From: Fidelibacterota bacterium
GTDB taxonomy: Bacteria; Fidelibacterota; UBA2242
Assembly: GCA_016783665.1 (NCBI GenBank)
Contig: JADHWC010000024.1
Location: forward strand, 1-32,373
Direction of reading: 5' to 3'
DNA length: 32,373 nucleotides
The notes beneath the pieces are model-generated. The model did no database searches and was not told where the DNA came from. It was given only the letters and a program-made list of their open reading frames with translations. Below are positions 23,768-31,911 of this stretch, one piece after another (position 1 is the first letter of the stretch; each line of letters opens with the position of its first letter). Position numbers and translations under genes: made by a program.

Positions 23768-24757
23768 ATGATTTTGGTTTCGAAACAATATATGGGCGAC
23801 ATTGTTGAAAGTTTTCATATTGGATATGCGACTGCTGTAGATGAAAAAGGTGAAATCATTTTTTCAGCAGGGGAGCCGGAATATCCCATATTTGTTCGTT
23901 CAGCTGCAAAGCCGTTCCAGGCGGTTGCACTGTTAGAATCCGGCGCAGTTGATAAATTCAACCTGACGGATGAAGAAATTGCGATCGCTTGTGCCAGCCA
24001 CAACGGGGAGGTGTTTCACACGGAAACTGTCGCAGGCTTGCTTAGAAAGATCAATATGAATATAGATGATCTGTTATGTGGAATCCATCCCCCATATGAC
24101 CGTACCAGTTATGAACAGCTGATTCTTCAGGGACGCCGTTTAACAGCGCTCCATAATAATTGTTCCGGTAAACATGCCGCCATGCTGGCGATATCGAAAG
24201 CTATGGATGTAGTTTCCGATAATTATACCGATGTTGAACACCCTGTCCAACAACGGATCTTCGAAAAGATCAAACACTATGCGGAAAAAGATAAAATTCC
24301 GGTAGAAGTAGATAGTTGTAACACGCCTACATTCTTCCTGCCGTTGTTTAATCTTGCACTGATGTATCGGAAATTAGCCGAAGGCGCCGATGAATATATG
24401 CAGAAGATCTTTCATGTAATGAGCCTTCATCCCAGACATATTGCAGGTAAAGAACGCTTTGACACAGATTTTATCACGGCGCTCCATGGTAAAGGAATAT
24501 CAAAAGTTGGTTCCGAAGGCGTCAGAGGTATTGGTATTCGAACAGATTCCGGGCATGTTGGTATTGCCATCAAAGTTTTAAGCGGCAGCAAGGAAGCGGC
24601 GGATTCCATGTCTGTAGCAGTGCTGAAACACCTGAAAATTTTGGATGAAGAAGTATTAACCAAGTTGGATAAGTATTATTGCCCGATATTAAAAAGCCAT
24701 TCCGACAAAGATATCGGGCGTATCGAGACAGCAATCATCGTCAACGAAGATAAATAG
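23768..24757 (+). CDS. Asparaginase II family protein (L-asparaginase)
   Basis: I start at ATG 23768, which has AAGGAG nine bases upstream, not at the in-frame TTG at 23738. The 329-residue cytoplasmic protein has the asparaginase II family motifs: PIFVRSAAKPFQAVALLESG, IAIACASHNGE, HNNCSGKHAAMLA, VEVDSCNTPTFFLPL, HPRHIAGKERFDT and GSEGVRGIGIRTDSGHVGIA. The SAAK and CASHNG blocks hold the serine-lysine and metal-site residues in the characterised Rhizobium enzymes. The reaction is L-asparagine to aspartate and ammonia. It is unrelated to the E. coli AnsA/AnsB type. It is likely co-transcribed with the PdxJ-like gene and the HAD gene that follows by 51 bases. Confidence 0.93.
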   Translation: MILVSKQYMGDIVESFHIGYATAVDEKGEIIFSAGEPEYPIFVRSAAKPFQAVALLESGAVDKFNLTDEEIAIACASHNGEVFHTETVAGLLRKINMNIDDLLCGIHPPYDRTSYEQLILQGRRLTALHNNCSGKHAAMLAISKAMDVVSDNYTDVEHPVQQRIFEKIKHYAEKDKIPVEVDSCNTPTFFLPLFNLALMYRKLAEGADEYMQKIFHVMSLHPRHIAGKERFDTDFITALHGKGISKVGSEGVRGIGIRTDSGHVGIAIKVLSGSKEAADSMSVAVLKHLKILDEEVLTKLDKYYCPILKSHSDKDIGRIETAIIVNEDK

Positions 24758-24808
24758 TACAAAATTCTTCAAATACTCTTTTATTTTTTCCCGTTTGGGG
24801 AAGCAGCT

Positions 24809-25420
24809 ATGATGATAAAAACTATTTTTTTTGATCTCGGAAATGTTTTGATTCATGTTGATAAAGAACGGGCAATTCGGGAAATCGCCAAACTGTCCGG
24901 ACTCGATCTGAATACCGTTAAGCAGATTGCCGAATCGAATCTGGAGAAAGAATTTGAAAAAGGTTATTTTAGCGCCGGTGAGTATATTGATAAATTGCAG
25001 CGCGAGTACGGGATTCTGACCGATGTCACGCTGGATCATCTGATAGACATCTGGCAGCAACCCTTTGAGATCATACCTGAGGTTTGGGAACTTATCCCGG
25101 TTCTAAAAAAGCAGGCGCGACTTGTACTGTTGTCCAACACGAATGACCTTCATATAAGGACGGTAAGAAAAAAATATTCAATATTAGATGAATTTGACAA
25201 TCTTGTACTTTCTTACGAGGTGGGTTCACGTAAACCGGAAGAGCAGATATACCGCGAAGCGCTTAAAATTGAAGACAGTTTGCCTGAAGAAAGTATTTTT
25301 ATTGATGATCTTCACGAAAATGTTGTTGCCGCTCAACGGATCGGTATCCGGTCTCATCAATTCCGGCATGTTGAGGGACTGAGGACATTTCTGCAAGAAT
25401 CGGGGTTTTCTTTGATATAA
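24809..25420 (+). CDS. HAD-IA family phosphatase (YihX-like)
   Basis: The 203-residue protein carries all four HAD motifs. FFDLGNVLIHVD (7-18) has the nucleophile D9, with glycine in place of the second aspartate as in YihX and epoxide-hydrolase N-terminal domains. LLSNTN is motif II. SRKPEEQIY carries the lysine. IFIDDLHENV carries the metal aspartates. A helical cap lies at 20-90. It probably dephosphorylates a sugar phosphate or nucleotide; no specific substrate can be read. GGGGAAG lies upstream of the start, and the preceding gene's stop is 51 bases away. Confidence 0.9.
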   Translation: MMIKTIFFDLGNVLIHVDKERAIREIAKLSGLDLNTVKQIAESNLEKEFEKGYFSAGEYIDKLQREYGILTDVTLDHLIDIWQQPFEIIPEVWELIPVLKKQARLVLLSNTNDLHIRTVRKKYSILDEFDNLVLSYEVGSRKPEEQIYREALKIEDSLPEESIFIDDLHENVVAAQRIGIRSHQFRHVEGLRTFLQESGFSLI

Positions 25421-25479
25421 CGTCTCTATAATCGATACACTGAATTGGATTGCATGTTTTTACAGTTTGTAATAATTTG

Positions 25480-25782
25480 ATGCCAATGAAAACACAAATG
25501 AAGAAACCGGGCGATTTACAACAACTTATTCTGCATATTTCAACGGATTTTATTAACCTTGTTCCCGGTGAAGTGGATAATAAAATCAGTGAAGCCCTGA
25601 AACTGATTGAAGAGTTTACCGGATCGGACCGCAGTTATGTTTTTCTGTTGAACCGAAGTCTGAATACATTGACCAATACCCATGAATGGTGTGCTGCCGG
25701 GATGCTGGGATATAGCTATGACGAATTGATCATTGCGGACTACCGGAAAGTGTACAAAAAAAAGGGCATTGATTATGGATAG
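25480..25782 (+). CDS. Truncated GAF/PAS sensor remnant
   Basis: About 100 residues remain. Residues of the LQQLILHISTDFINLVP to SDRSYVFLLN segment followed by TNTHEWCA are the start of a GAF domain common in sensor kinases and diguanylate cyclases. The frame then jumps to MLGYSYDELIIADYRKVY, which resembles a PAS-domain loop, and ends. Neither domain is complete and no output domain follows, so it reads as an internally deleted relic of a larger sensor. A longer frame starts at TTG 25450; the ATG at 25480 is a guess with no clear ribosome binding site. Its last 8 bases overlap the start of the antiporter gene, so translation may still couple to it. Confidence 0.5.
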   Translation: MPMKTQMKKPGDLQQLILHISTDFINLVPGEVDNKISEALKLIEEFTGSDRSYVFLLNRSLNTLTNTHEWCAAGMLGYSYDELIIADYRKVYKKKGIDYG

Positions 25783-27190
25783 TTACGGCTGGATCTCGAT
25801 TCTACCACCGCTGTTAGCAATTGTTCTGGCAATAAAAACCAAACAAGTGTATCCTTCGTTATTTCTCGGAATCTGGCTTGGGTGGACGGCGGTTAATGGG
25901 TGGAACCCGTTGCTGGGATTGCGTGATACGCTGGAAGCAACAGTCAATACATTCAAAGACTCGGGGAATACTAGGGTTATCATTTTCAGCATGATGGTGG
26001 GCGCCCTGATTATTTTAATGCAGCATTCCGGGGGTGTCCAGGGATTCATTCGCTGGATCAGCGAAAGAGGGTTGGTAAAAAATCGCCGGAGCGCTGGCAT
26101 AATGTTGTGGCTTATCGGCATCCTGATTTTTATTGAAAGCAATATGATTAATCTGGTGATAGGATCTATCGGAAGACCGTTGTTTGATAAGTTTAAAGCC
26201 CCCCGGGAGAAATTGGCATATCTGGCGCATTCAACTTCAGCGCCGGTCTGCGTCATGATTCCATTCAATGGATGGGGTGCCGTTCTGACCGGTCTCCTGA
26301 TTGCCCAGCAGGTAGAAAACCCATTTTTTACGGTGCTGAAAGCGGTTCCAACTAATTTCTATGCGATGTTCACTATTCTGCTTGTATTGTTTATTATTAC
26401 AACAGGAAAAGACTATGGACCCATGGCAAAAGCTGAAAAGCGAGCCCGTGAAACCGGGAAATTGATCAGGGACGGCGCTCAGCTGTTGGTTTCGGAAGAG
26501 ACTATTGCCATGCCGGTTAAAGAAGGTGTAAAACCGCGACCGATAAATATGATTTTGCCGTTGGTGGCGATGGTGCTGACCGTGCCGCTTGGGTTGTATA
26601 TTACCGGTGACGGTAATGTTGCTCAGGGGTCCGGCTCCACGGCTGTTTTCTGGGCGGTAATCATGGGTATTTTCGTCGGTGCAGTCCTCTATAAAATACA
26701 GGGTATATTTTCATTAAAAGAGATTCTTGATCTGGTCATGAAAGGTATGGGCGGGTTAATTCCCATGGGATTATTGATGGTTTTTGCTTTTACATTGGGA
26801 GCGACCTGTAAAACCATGGGAACCGGACCTTATGTGGCAAACCTGGCGTCTGCTACCATCCATCCGGCGCTGATAATTCCTTTAATTTTTTTAATTGCTT
26901 GTTTCATTTCCTTCGCCACCGGAACATCCTGGGGAACTTTTGCAATCATGATACCGATTGCCGTGCCGCTGGCTTTGAATATGGGATTAAATCTTCCGTT
27001 GATGGTCAGCGCGGTAATGGGTGGCGGTGTTTTTGGTGATCATTGTTCGCCGATTTCCGATACGACCATGATTGCCTCTATGGCAACCGCCTGCGATCAT
27101 ATCGATCATGTCAACACTCAACTCCCCTATGCCCTGTTTTCAGCGGGGCTGGCACTGGTGATTTACCTGGTGCTGGGATTTATCGGATAA
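25775..27190 (+). CDS. NhaC-family Na+/H+ (or organic acid/H+) antiporter
   Basis: I start at ATG 25775 (MDSYGWISILPPLLAIVLAI), within the last codons of the GAF remnant; a longer frame begins at 25733 with an unlikely start. The 471-residue inner-membrane protein has about 11-12 hydrophobic segments. It has NhaC/ion-transporter superfamily motifs: a conserved LAHSTSAPVCVMIPFNGWGA, ATGTSWGTFAIMIPIAVPLA, and GGGVFGDHCSPISDTTMIASMA. A charged cytoplasmic loop (EKRARETGKLIRDG) sits mid-protein. The substrate may be Na+/H+ or, as for several relatives, malate-lactate or arginine-type exchange; this cannot be decided from sequence. The next gene begins four bases after the stop. Confidence 0.9.
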   Translation: MDSYGWISILPPLLAIVLAIKTKQVYPSLFLGIWLGWTAVNGWNPLLGLRDTLEATVNTFKDSGNTRVIIFSMMVGALIILMQHSGGVQGFIRWISERGLVKNRRSAGIMLWLIGILIFIESNMINLVIGSIGRPLFDKFKAPREKLAYLAHSTSAPVCVMIPFNGWGAVLTGLLIAQQVENPFFTVLKAVPTNFYAMFTILLVLFIITTGKDYGPMAKAEKRARETGKLIRDGAQLLVSEETIAMPVKEGVKPRPINMILPLVAMVLTVPLGLYITGDGNVAQGSGSTAVFWAVIMGIFVGAVLYKIQGIFSLKEILDLVMKGMGGLIPMGLLMVFAFTLGATCKTMGTGPYVANLASATIHPALIIPLIFLIACFISFATGTSWGTFAIMIPIAVPLALNMGLNLPLMVSAVMGGGVFGDHCSPISDTTMIASMATACDHIDHVNTQLPYALFSAGLALVIYLVLGFIG

Positions 27191-27194
27191 ATTC

Positions 27195-27863
27195 ATGCAG
27201 AAGATTGAAGCGATAATATTTGATTTTGACGGAGTTGTAGTGGATTCGGAGCCGCTGTATGAAGTGGCTGAAAAGCGATTATTTGCAGAATACGGTGTAA
27301 CCGTTCCCGATGAGGACTGGAAGATATTCAAAGGCAGCTCGGAAATGGGATTTTATAGACTTGTCCGGGATCGATATAATATTGATGTTCCGATTGATGA
27401 ACTTCACCGCAAAGGGCGTAACTTTTTACTGGAAACCTTTGCCGGAGGGCTGCATTACTTCCCCGGTTTCGAAACCTTTTTAGGGAAAATAAAAGACCGG
27501 TATAAAACCGGACTGGTGACGGCAACATCCGGGGAGATTCTGGACTGGATATTCCGCAACACTCCCATTCGCAATCCTTTTTCCAATGTGATTACAGCGG
27601 AAGATGTGAATAATTCCAAACCTCATCCCGAACCTTTCCAAAAGATCTGCCGGATGATGAATGTCTCTCCTGAGAATACAATCGTAATTGAAGATTCCAT
27701 AATGGGTATCCGGTCGGCTCTTGCCGCTGGTGCGATTACGATCGGTTTTCTCAGCAGCTTTACAGCAAAGGATCTGGCGGCAGCCCATTTTACAGCCAGG
27801 AACTATGGGGAGATTGAAAATCTTGTGTTTTCAATTATTGAACAAAGCAGAAATGGTAAATAG
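27195..27863 (+). CDS. HAD-IA phosphatase, beta-phosphoglucomutase-like
   Basis: The 222-residue protein opens with IIFDFDGVVVDSEPLYE (7-23), so both catalytic aspartates D10 and D12 are present. Further motifs are LVTATSG (motif II), NNSKPHPEPF (lysine) and IVIEDSIMGIRSALAAG (motif IV). The cap lies at 20-85. This pattern is that of PgmB/Gph-type enzymes, which are phosphoglucomutases or phosphoglycolate/sugar phosphatases. It starts 4 bases after the antiporter stop and is therefore co-transcribed; the upstream HAD at 24809 is a different subfamily. Confidence 0.9.
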   Translation: MQKIEAIIFDFDGVVVDSEPLYEVAEKRLFAEYGVTVPDEDWKIFKGSSEMGFYRLVRDRYNIDVPIDELHRKGRNFLLETFAGGLHYFPGFETFLGKIKDRYKTGLVTATSGEILDWIFRNTPIRNPFSNVITAEDVNNSKPHPEPFQKICRMMNVSPENTIVIEDSIMGIRSALAAGAITIGFLSSFTAKDLAAAHFTARNYGEIENLVFSIIEQSRNGK

Positions 27864-28025
27864 TTCTTGCATTTTGTGTTGAATAAAAAGATATTACCGA
27901 CCGTCTGAATGTTATTTTAAAATGTTAATTTTCATAATGATACTTCTGAGAAAATTTTTATCTAATTCTTTTTTTATCCTCTTAAAACCGCCTGGTTTAA
28001 TTCATAATATATTTCAATTATTTTT

Positions 28026-28065
28026 GGTTATGACCATGACACCTTTATGTATAATGGTCATGAAC
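28026..28065 (+). promoter_or_regulatory. Inverted repeat upstream of the alpha/alpha-toroid gene
   Basis: GGTTATGACCAT (28026-28037) and ATGGTCATGAACC (28053-28065) are reverse complements apart from one extra G, separated by about 15 bases. It lies 25 bases before the start codon at 28091. It could be an operator for a dimeric regulator or an RNA hairpin in the leader. Confidence 0.45.
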
Positions 28066-28090
28066 CGCTAAACAATAGAAAAGAGTAGCA

Positions 28091-29044
28091 ATGACAAAAT
28101 CTAATAAATGGATGAACATGCTGAAGAAAGATCCTGTTCCCACCCTTCTGAACAAGGGTCCATTGCCCATCCGATATATAACGGCACAGCGCTTTTATCC
28201 CCACGATGAGGAGTTGCTGAACTTCCTTAGAGCGGAAATACTTAGGTTTAAACCAAGGGAACAGTTGTTAGACACACAGCTACCGGACGGATTATGGAAA
28301 ACAACGAACAAATATCAAATTGAAGAACGGAATCGGGCTATATCCTATCTTTTACAGCTTCAGAAAATGACCCAATTGCACGATTATGGTTGTACCCGGG
28401 ATATACCACCGATTCAGAGAGGCATCATTGCATTGTTGAAAACACAGAAGCCAGATGGGAAATTTCCCCTTCTCCTGCATCATCACGGATATACACTGTG
28501 GCTCCTGGCTCAGTATGATCTGATTGGCAATCCTTTTGTGGAAAAAGGGTATCGTTGGCTCGCCAAAAGGCAGCGTTCCGATGGCGGTTGGTTATCACCC
28601 GCTATGGTACCATCAGGAGTATCAATTAAAACGACTAAGAGCGGCATCTGGACTACGCTTTTTGCCTTTCAGGCATTCAGTGTTCATTCGCGCCTGCGTC
28701 ATTCAGAAGTTTGCCGGAAAGCCGCCACTTTTGTGCTGGATAATTATCTGGAAAAGAGTCACACCACATTATTTCCCGAACAGGATGCATGGAATTTTCT
28801 CTATACCGATTATTCCGACAATGGTCTTTTTCGCGGTGGCACGCTGCGCTTTATTGAAGCGCTGGCTCCGCTTGCCGATTATCATAGTCACCCTAGTTTT
28901 AAAAAAGCCGTCAACTGGCTGTTAGATTTACAAATGAGCTCCGGGCTGTTGCCAGCAGTGGCAGGTATATCAAAAGAAGGTGATTTCGCCACAACTCTTC
29001 GGTTTGTTTCAGCTCTTAAAGAGATGGAAAAAGCAACGTCTTGA
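28091..29044 (+). CDS. Prenyltransferase/squalene-cyclase-like alpha/alpha-toroid protein
   Basis: The 317-residue protein has repeated helical units with QW-like motifs of terpene-cyclase and prenyltransferase toroids: LLKTQKPDGKFP, LAKRQRSDGGWLSP, and LLDLQMSSGLLP, spaced by about 45-110 residues. There is no DXDD motif of class II terpene cyclases visible, and no signal peptide. The length is about half that of a squalene-hopene cyclase. It is likely a stand-alone toroid protein of unknown substrate, not a full cyclase. The start ATG follows AAAAGAG. Transcription may be controlled by the inverted repeat just upstream; lon follows 77 bases downstream. Confidence 0.65.
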   Translation: MTKSNKWMNMLKKDPVPTLLNKGPLPIRYITAQRFYPHDEELLNFLRAEILRFKPREQLLDTQLPDGLWKTTNKYQIEERNRAISYLLQLQKMTQLHDYGCTRDIPPIQRGIIALLKTQKPDGKFPLLLHHHGYTLWLLAQYDLIGNPFVEKGYRWLAKRQRSDGGWLSPAMVPSGVSIKTTKSGIWTTLFAFQAFSVHSRLRHSEVCRKAATFVLDNYLEKSHTTLFPEQDAWNFLYTDYSDNGLFRGGTLRFIEALAPLADYHSHPSFKKAVNWLLDLQMSSGLLPAVAGISKEGDFATTLRFVSALKEMEKATS

Positions 29045-29121
29045 GAAAAATATTTTTTCTAACCTTAGGATTTTAAACCAAATTAAAATAATGAGATTTC
29101 TTATATTAGTAGGAGTTACGA

Positions 29122-31491
29122 ATGGATGAAAAAATACAAGATAACGGTATATTGGAACCGGTCGCCGGTGTGCCGGAAATATTACCCATCATGGCGCTGC
29201 GCAATACGGTGCTGTTTCCTCAGCAGGTAATCCCGATCTATGTGGGCAGGGAGCGATCCCTAAAACTGATTGAAGACCTGCCGGAAACCAAGCGTAGAAT
29301 CGTGGTAGTGGCTCAAAAAGACGGTTCCGTTGAATTACCCGATAAAGAAGATCTATACGAATGGGGAACAATCGCACAAGTATTGAAGATATTTAATATG
29401 CCTGATGGCAGCAAAAGCGCCATCGTCCAGGGGATAGAACGTGCCCGGATTCAGTCCTATATTCAACAGGAACCCTATTTCAAAGGGGCGGTGCTGAAAG
29501 TGCAGGAAGTGTATGAACCGGGAATAGAGATCGATGCGCTGGTTGCCAATTTACACCAGTTATACAATAAACTGATCAAAGTGGCTCCCTATTTAACCGA
29601 GGAGCACACGACGATTTTATCGAACATTCCGCATCCCGGTCGTCTGGTTGATCGCGCCATGCATCTTTTGAATGTACCGGTAGGGGAGAAACAGGAAGTA
29701 CTCGAACGTTTGAATGTCAAAGGTCGTCTGGAACGAGCGACGATTATTGTCAGTAAAGAGATCCAGCGGATTGAACTGGGCGAAATGATCCAGTCCGAAG
29801 TTCAGGATGAAATCTCCAAAACTCAGCGGGAATATTTTCTGCGTGAACAGCTCAAAACTATTAAAAAAGAGCTTGGCGAAGACGAAGGTACCATGGAGAT
29901 AAAAGAGCTGGAAGAAAAGATCGCCAAGTCCCGGATGACCGATGAGGCCCGGAAAGTTGCCGAAAAAGAGCTGGACAGGTTGCAGAAAATTCCACCGGCA
30001 TCACCGGAATATACGGTGTCCCGTACCTATCTGGATTGGTTGGTGGATTTACCCTGGGCAATCTTTACCGAAGACAATATGGATGTCAAAGCAGCTAAGA
30101 ATATTCTTGATGAAGATCATTACGGTTTGGATAAAGTAAAAGACCGTGTTGTGGAATACCTGGCGGTTCGCAAATTAAAAGAACAGGTAGAGCAAGACAG
30201 CGCCGTAAAAGGTCCGATTCTCTGTTTTGTGGGCCCTCCCGGCGTTGGCAAAACGTCTATGGGAAAGTCCATTGCCCGCGCCATGGGGCGGAAATTTGTG
30301 CGTATTTCACTCGGCGGCGTCCGCGACGAAGCAGAAATCCGCGGTCACCGGCGAACCTATATCGGCGCTCTGCCGGGGCGCATTATTCAAAGCATCCGTA
30401 AATCCGGCTCCAGCAACCCGATTTATATGATGGATGAAATCGATAAGGTCGGCGCTGACTTCAGAGGCGATCCGTCATCGGCATTACTGGAAGTGCTTGA
30501 TCCTGAACAGAACAGTACTTTCAGCGATCATTATCTGGAAGTTAACTATGATCTTTCCAAGGTAATGTTCATTGCCACCGCTAATATGATAGATACGATT
30601 TTACCGGCGCTGCAAGACCGCATGGAGATGCTGGAATTTTCAGGATATATCGAGGAAGAAAAACTGAACATTGCCAAGACATTTTTAATTCCGAAACAGA
30701 TAAAAGAACACGGTCTTACTAAAACGGAAATGGAATTCAAGGATGAAGCGATTCGGAAAATCATTACGCTTTATACCCGCGAATCTGGTGTGCGAAACCT
30801 GGAACGGGAAATTGCCAATATCTGTCGTAAAATAGCCCGTGATGTAGCCGGCAGGAAAAGGAAAAAGAGTTATATCGTTGACGGGAAAATGGTTGCCACC
30901 TTATTGGGACCGCAGAAATATTTCGTTGATATTGCAGAGCGGGCATCACGACCGGGAGTAGCCATTGGATTGGCATGGACAGCCGTGGGAGGCGACATTC
31001 TGTTCATCGAGGCTACCGGTATGAAGGGCTCCGGCAAACTGCAACTGACCGGACAATTAGGCGACATCATGAAAGAGTCGGCAGAAGCGGCGCTCAGTTA
31101 TATTCGGTCTAATTCCAAAGAATTGGACATTGACGAAAAAACCTTCAGCGAAACCGATATTCATATTCATGTTCCCGCCGGTGCTATCCCGAAAGACGGG
31201 CCGTCTGCCGGAGTGACGATTCTGACGGCGGTCTATTCGCTCTTGAAACAGAGGAAAGTCAAAGACATGCTGGCAATGACCGGGGAAGTTACGTTGCGCG
31301 GCGCTGTTCTCCCGGTTGGCGGTATCAAAGAAAAAGTACTTGCAGCTCACCGCGCCGGGCTGAGACGAGTAATATTACCAGAGCACAACCGTAAAGATCT
31401 TGTGGAAATTCCCAAGCAGATTCAAAGGGAAATGAAGTTTGAATTTGTCAAAGAAATGTCCGATGTTCTGGAACGGGCTGTGCGGAAATAA
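29122..31491 (+). CDS. lon: ATP-dependent protease Lon
   Basis: A 789-residue cytoplasmic AAA+ serine protease that degrades misfolded and regulatory proteins. Domains in order: N-terminal substrate-binding domain (about 15-215), a coiled-coil with ISKTQREYFLREQLKTIKKE, an ATPase with Walker A GPPGVGKT (371-378) and Walker B PIYMMDEIDK, and a C-terminal protease with the dyad S695 (in PKDGPSAG) and K738 (in GGIKEK). The length matches bacterial LonA. TAGGAG lies eight bases before the start. A 77-base leader separates it from the upstream gene, so it may have its own promoter; I see no CIRCE or other heat-shock operator. Confidence 0.98.
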   Translation: MDEKIQDNGILEPVAGVPEILPIMALRNTVLFPQQVIPIYVGRERSLKLIEDLPETKRRIVVVAQKDGSVELPDKEDLYEWGTIAQVLKIFNMPDGSKSAIVQGIERARIQSYIQQEPYFKGAVLKVQEVYEPGIEIDALVANLHQLYNKLIKVAPYLTEEHTTILSNIPHPGRLVDRAMHLLNVPVGEKQEVLERLNVKGRLERATIIVSKEIQRIELGEMIQSEVQDEISKTQREYFLREQLKTIKKELGEDEGTMEIKELEEKIAKSRMTDEARKVAEKELDRLQKIPPASPEYTVSRTYLDWLVDLPWAIFTEDNMDVKAAKNILDEDHYGLDKVKDRVVEYLAVRKLKEQVEQDSAVKGPILCFVGPPGVGKTSMGKSIARAMGRKFVRISLGGVRDEAEIRGHRRTYIGALPGRIIQSIRKSGSSNPIYMMDEIDKVGADFRGDPSSALLEVLDPEQNSTFSDHYLEVNYDLSKVMFIATANMIDTILPALQDRMEMLEFSGYIEEEKLNIAKTFLIPKQIKEHGLTKTEMEFKDEAIRKIITLYTRESGVRNLEREIANICRKIARDVAGRKRKKSYIVDGKMVATLLGPQKYFVDIAERASRPGVAIGLAWTAVGGDILFIEATGMKGSGKLQLTGQLGDIMKESAEAALSYIRSNSKELDIDEKTFSETDIHIHVPAGAIPKDGPSAGVTILTAVYSLLKQRKVKDMLAMTGEVTLRGAVLPVGGIKEKVLAAHRAGLRRVILPEHNRKDLVEIPKQIQREMKFEFVKEMSDVLERAVRK

Positions 31492-31638
31492 GGCATTGAT
31501 TTTTAATATAGAATCCGTAAATTTTCGGGCTTTTTGAGCGAAGATGATTTTCGCTTCCCCGAAACCGGGCGCTTAGCTTCCATTTTCTCCCGCTTTGGCG
31601 GGATTCGATGGACAAGCAGCCGGAGTGAATTTCAATAG
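31492..31638. other. Intergenic hairpins between lon and tRNA-Val
   Basis: Nested inverted repeats follow lon. TTTTCGGG with CCCGAAA surrounds GCGAA/TTCGC (about 31522-31563), and CCCGC-TTTG-GCGGG lies at 31589-31602. Neither has a T-run, so they are not clear intrinsic terminators. GGGCGCTTAGCT (31567-31578) repeats the first 12 bases of the tRNA-Val gene, 72 bases upstream of it. Confidence 0.4.
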
Positions 31639-31713
31639 GGGCGCTTAGCTCAGCTGGTTTAGAGCGCCTGCCTTACAAGCAGGAGGTCACAAGTTCGAAT
31701 CTTGTAGCGCCCA
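31639..31713 (+). tRNA. tRNA-Val (anticodon UAC)
   Basis: A 75-base cloverleaf. The acceptor arm GGGCGCT pairs with AGCGCCC, the D arm contains AGCTCAGCTGGTTTAGAGC, the anticodon stem CCTGC/GCAGG encloses CTTACAA with anticodon TAC, and the T loop is TTCGAAT. The discriminator is A and CCA is not encoded directly next to it. Confidence 0.97.
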
Positions 31714-31790
31714 CACCAATTCCCCGTCGAGAAAACTATATTTTTATTACTTCTGAAAAACCTTCAGATTATCAAATATTGCTGAATATT

Positions 31791-31833
31791 ACCGGTAAAG
31801 ACCGGTAACTGACCGGTAACTGACCGGTAACTT
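31791..31833. repeat. 11-bp tandem repeat (ACCGGTAACTG)
   Basis: Three adjoining 11-base units (ACCGGTAACTG twice, then ACCGGTAACTT) at 31801-31833, preceded by a 10-base variant (ACCGGTAAAG). Each holds the palindrome ACCGGT. They end in a T-run, 79 bases before the transposase stop codon. Confidence 0.85.
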
Positions 31834-31911
31834 TTTTGAATAATTCTTGGACATATCCAAAAGTTAGTTGAAAATTATTTTTATATATAGGTGAGGTTAC
31901 CATTTTTGTGT

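Noticed and set aside
31589-31602. CCCGC-TTTG-GCGGG hairpin as the lon terminator
   Set aside because: The stem is good but no T-run follows on the plus strand.
31791-31833. CRISPR array
   Set aside because: The units are 11 bases and directly adjoining, with no spacers, and there are no cas genes in the window.
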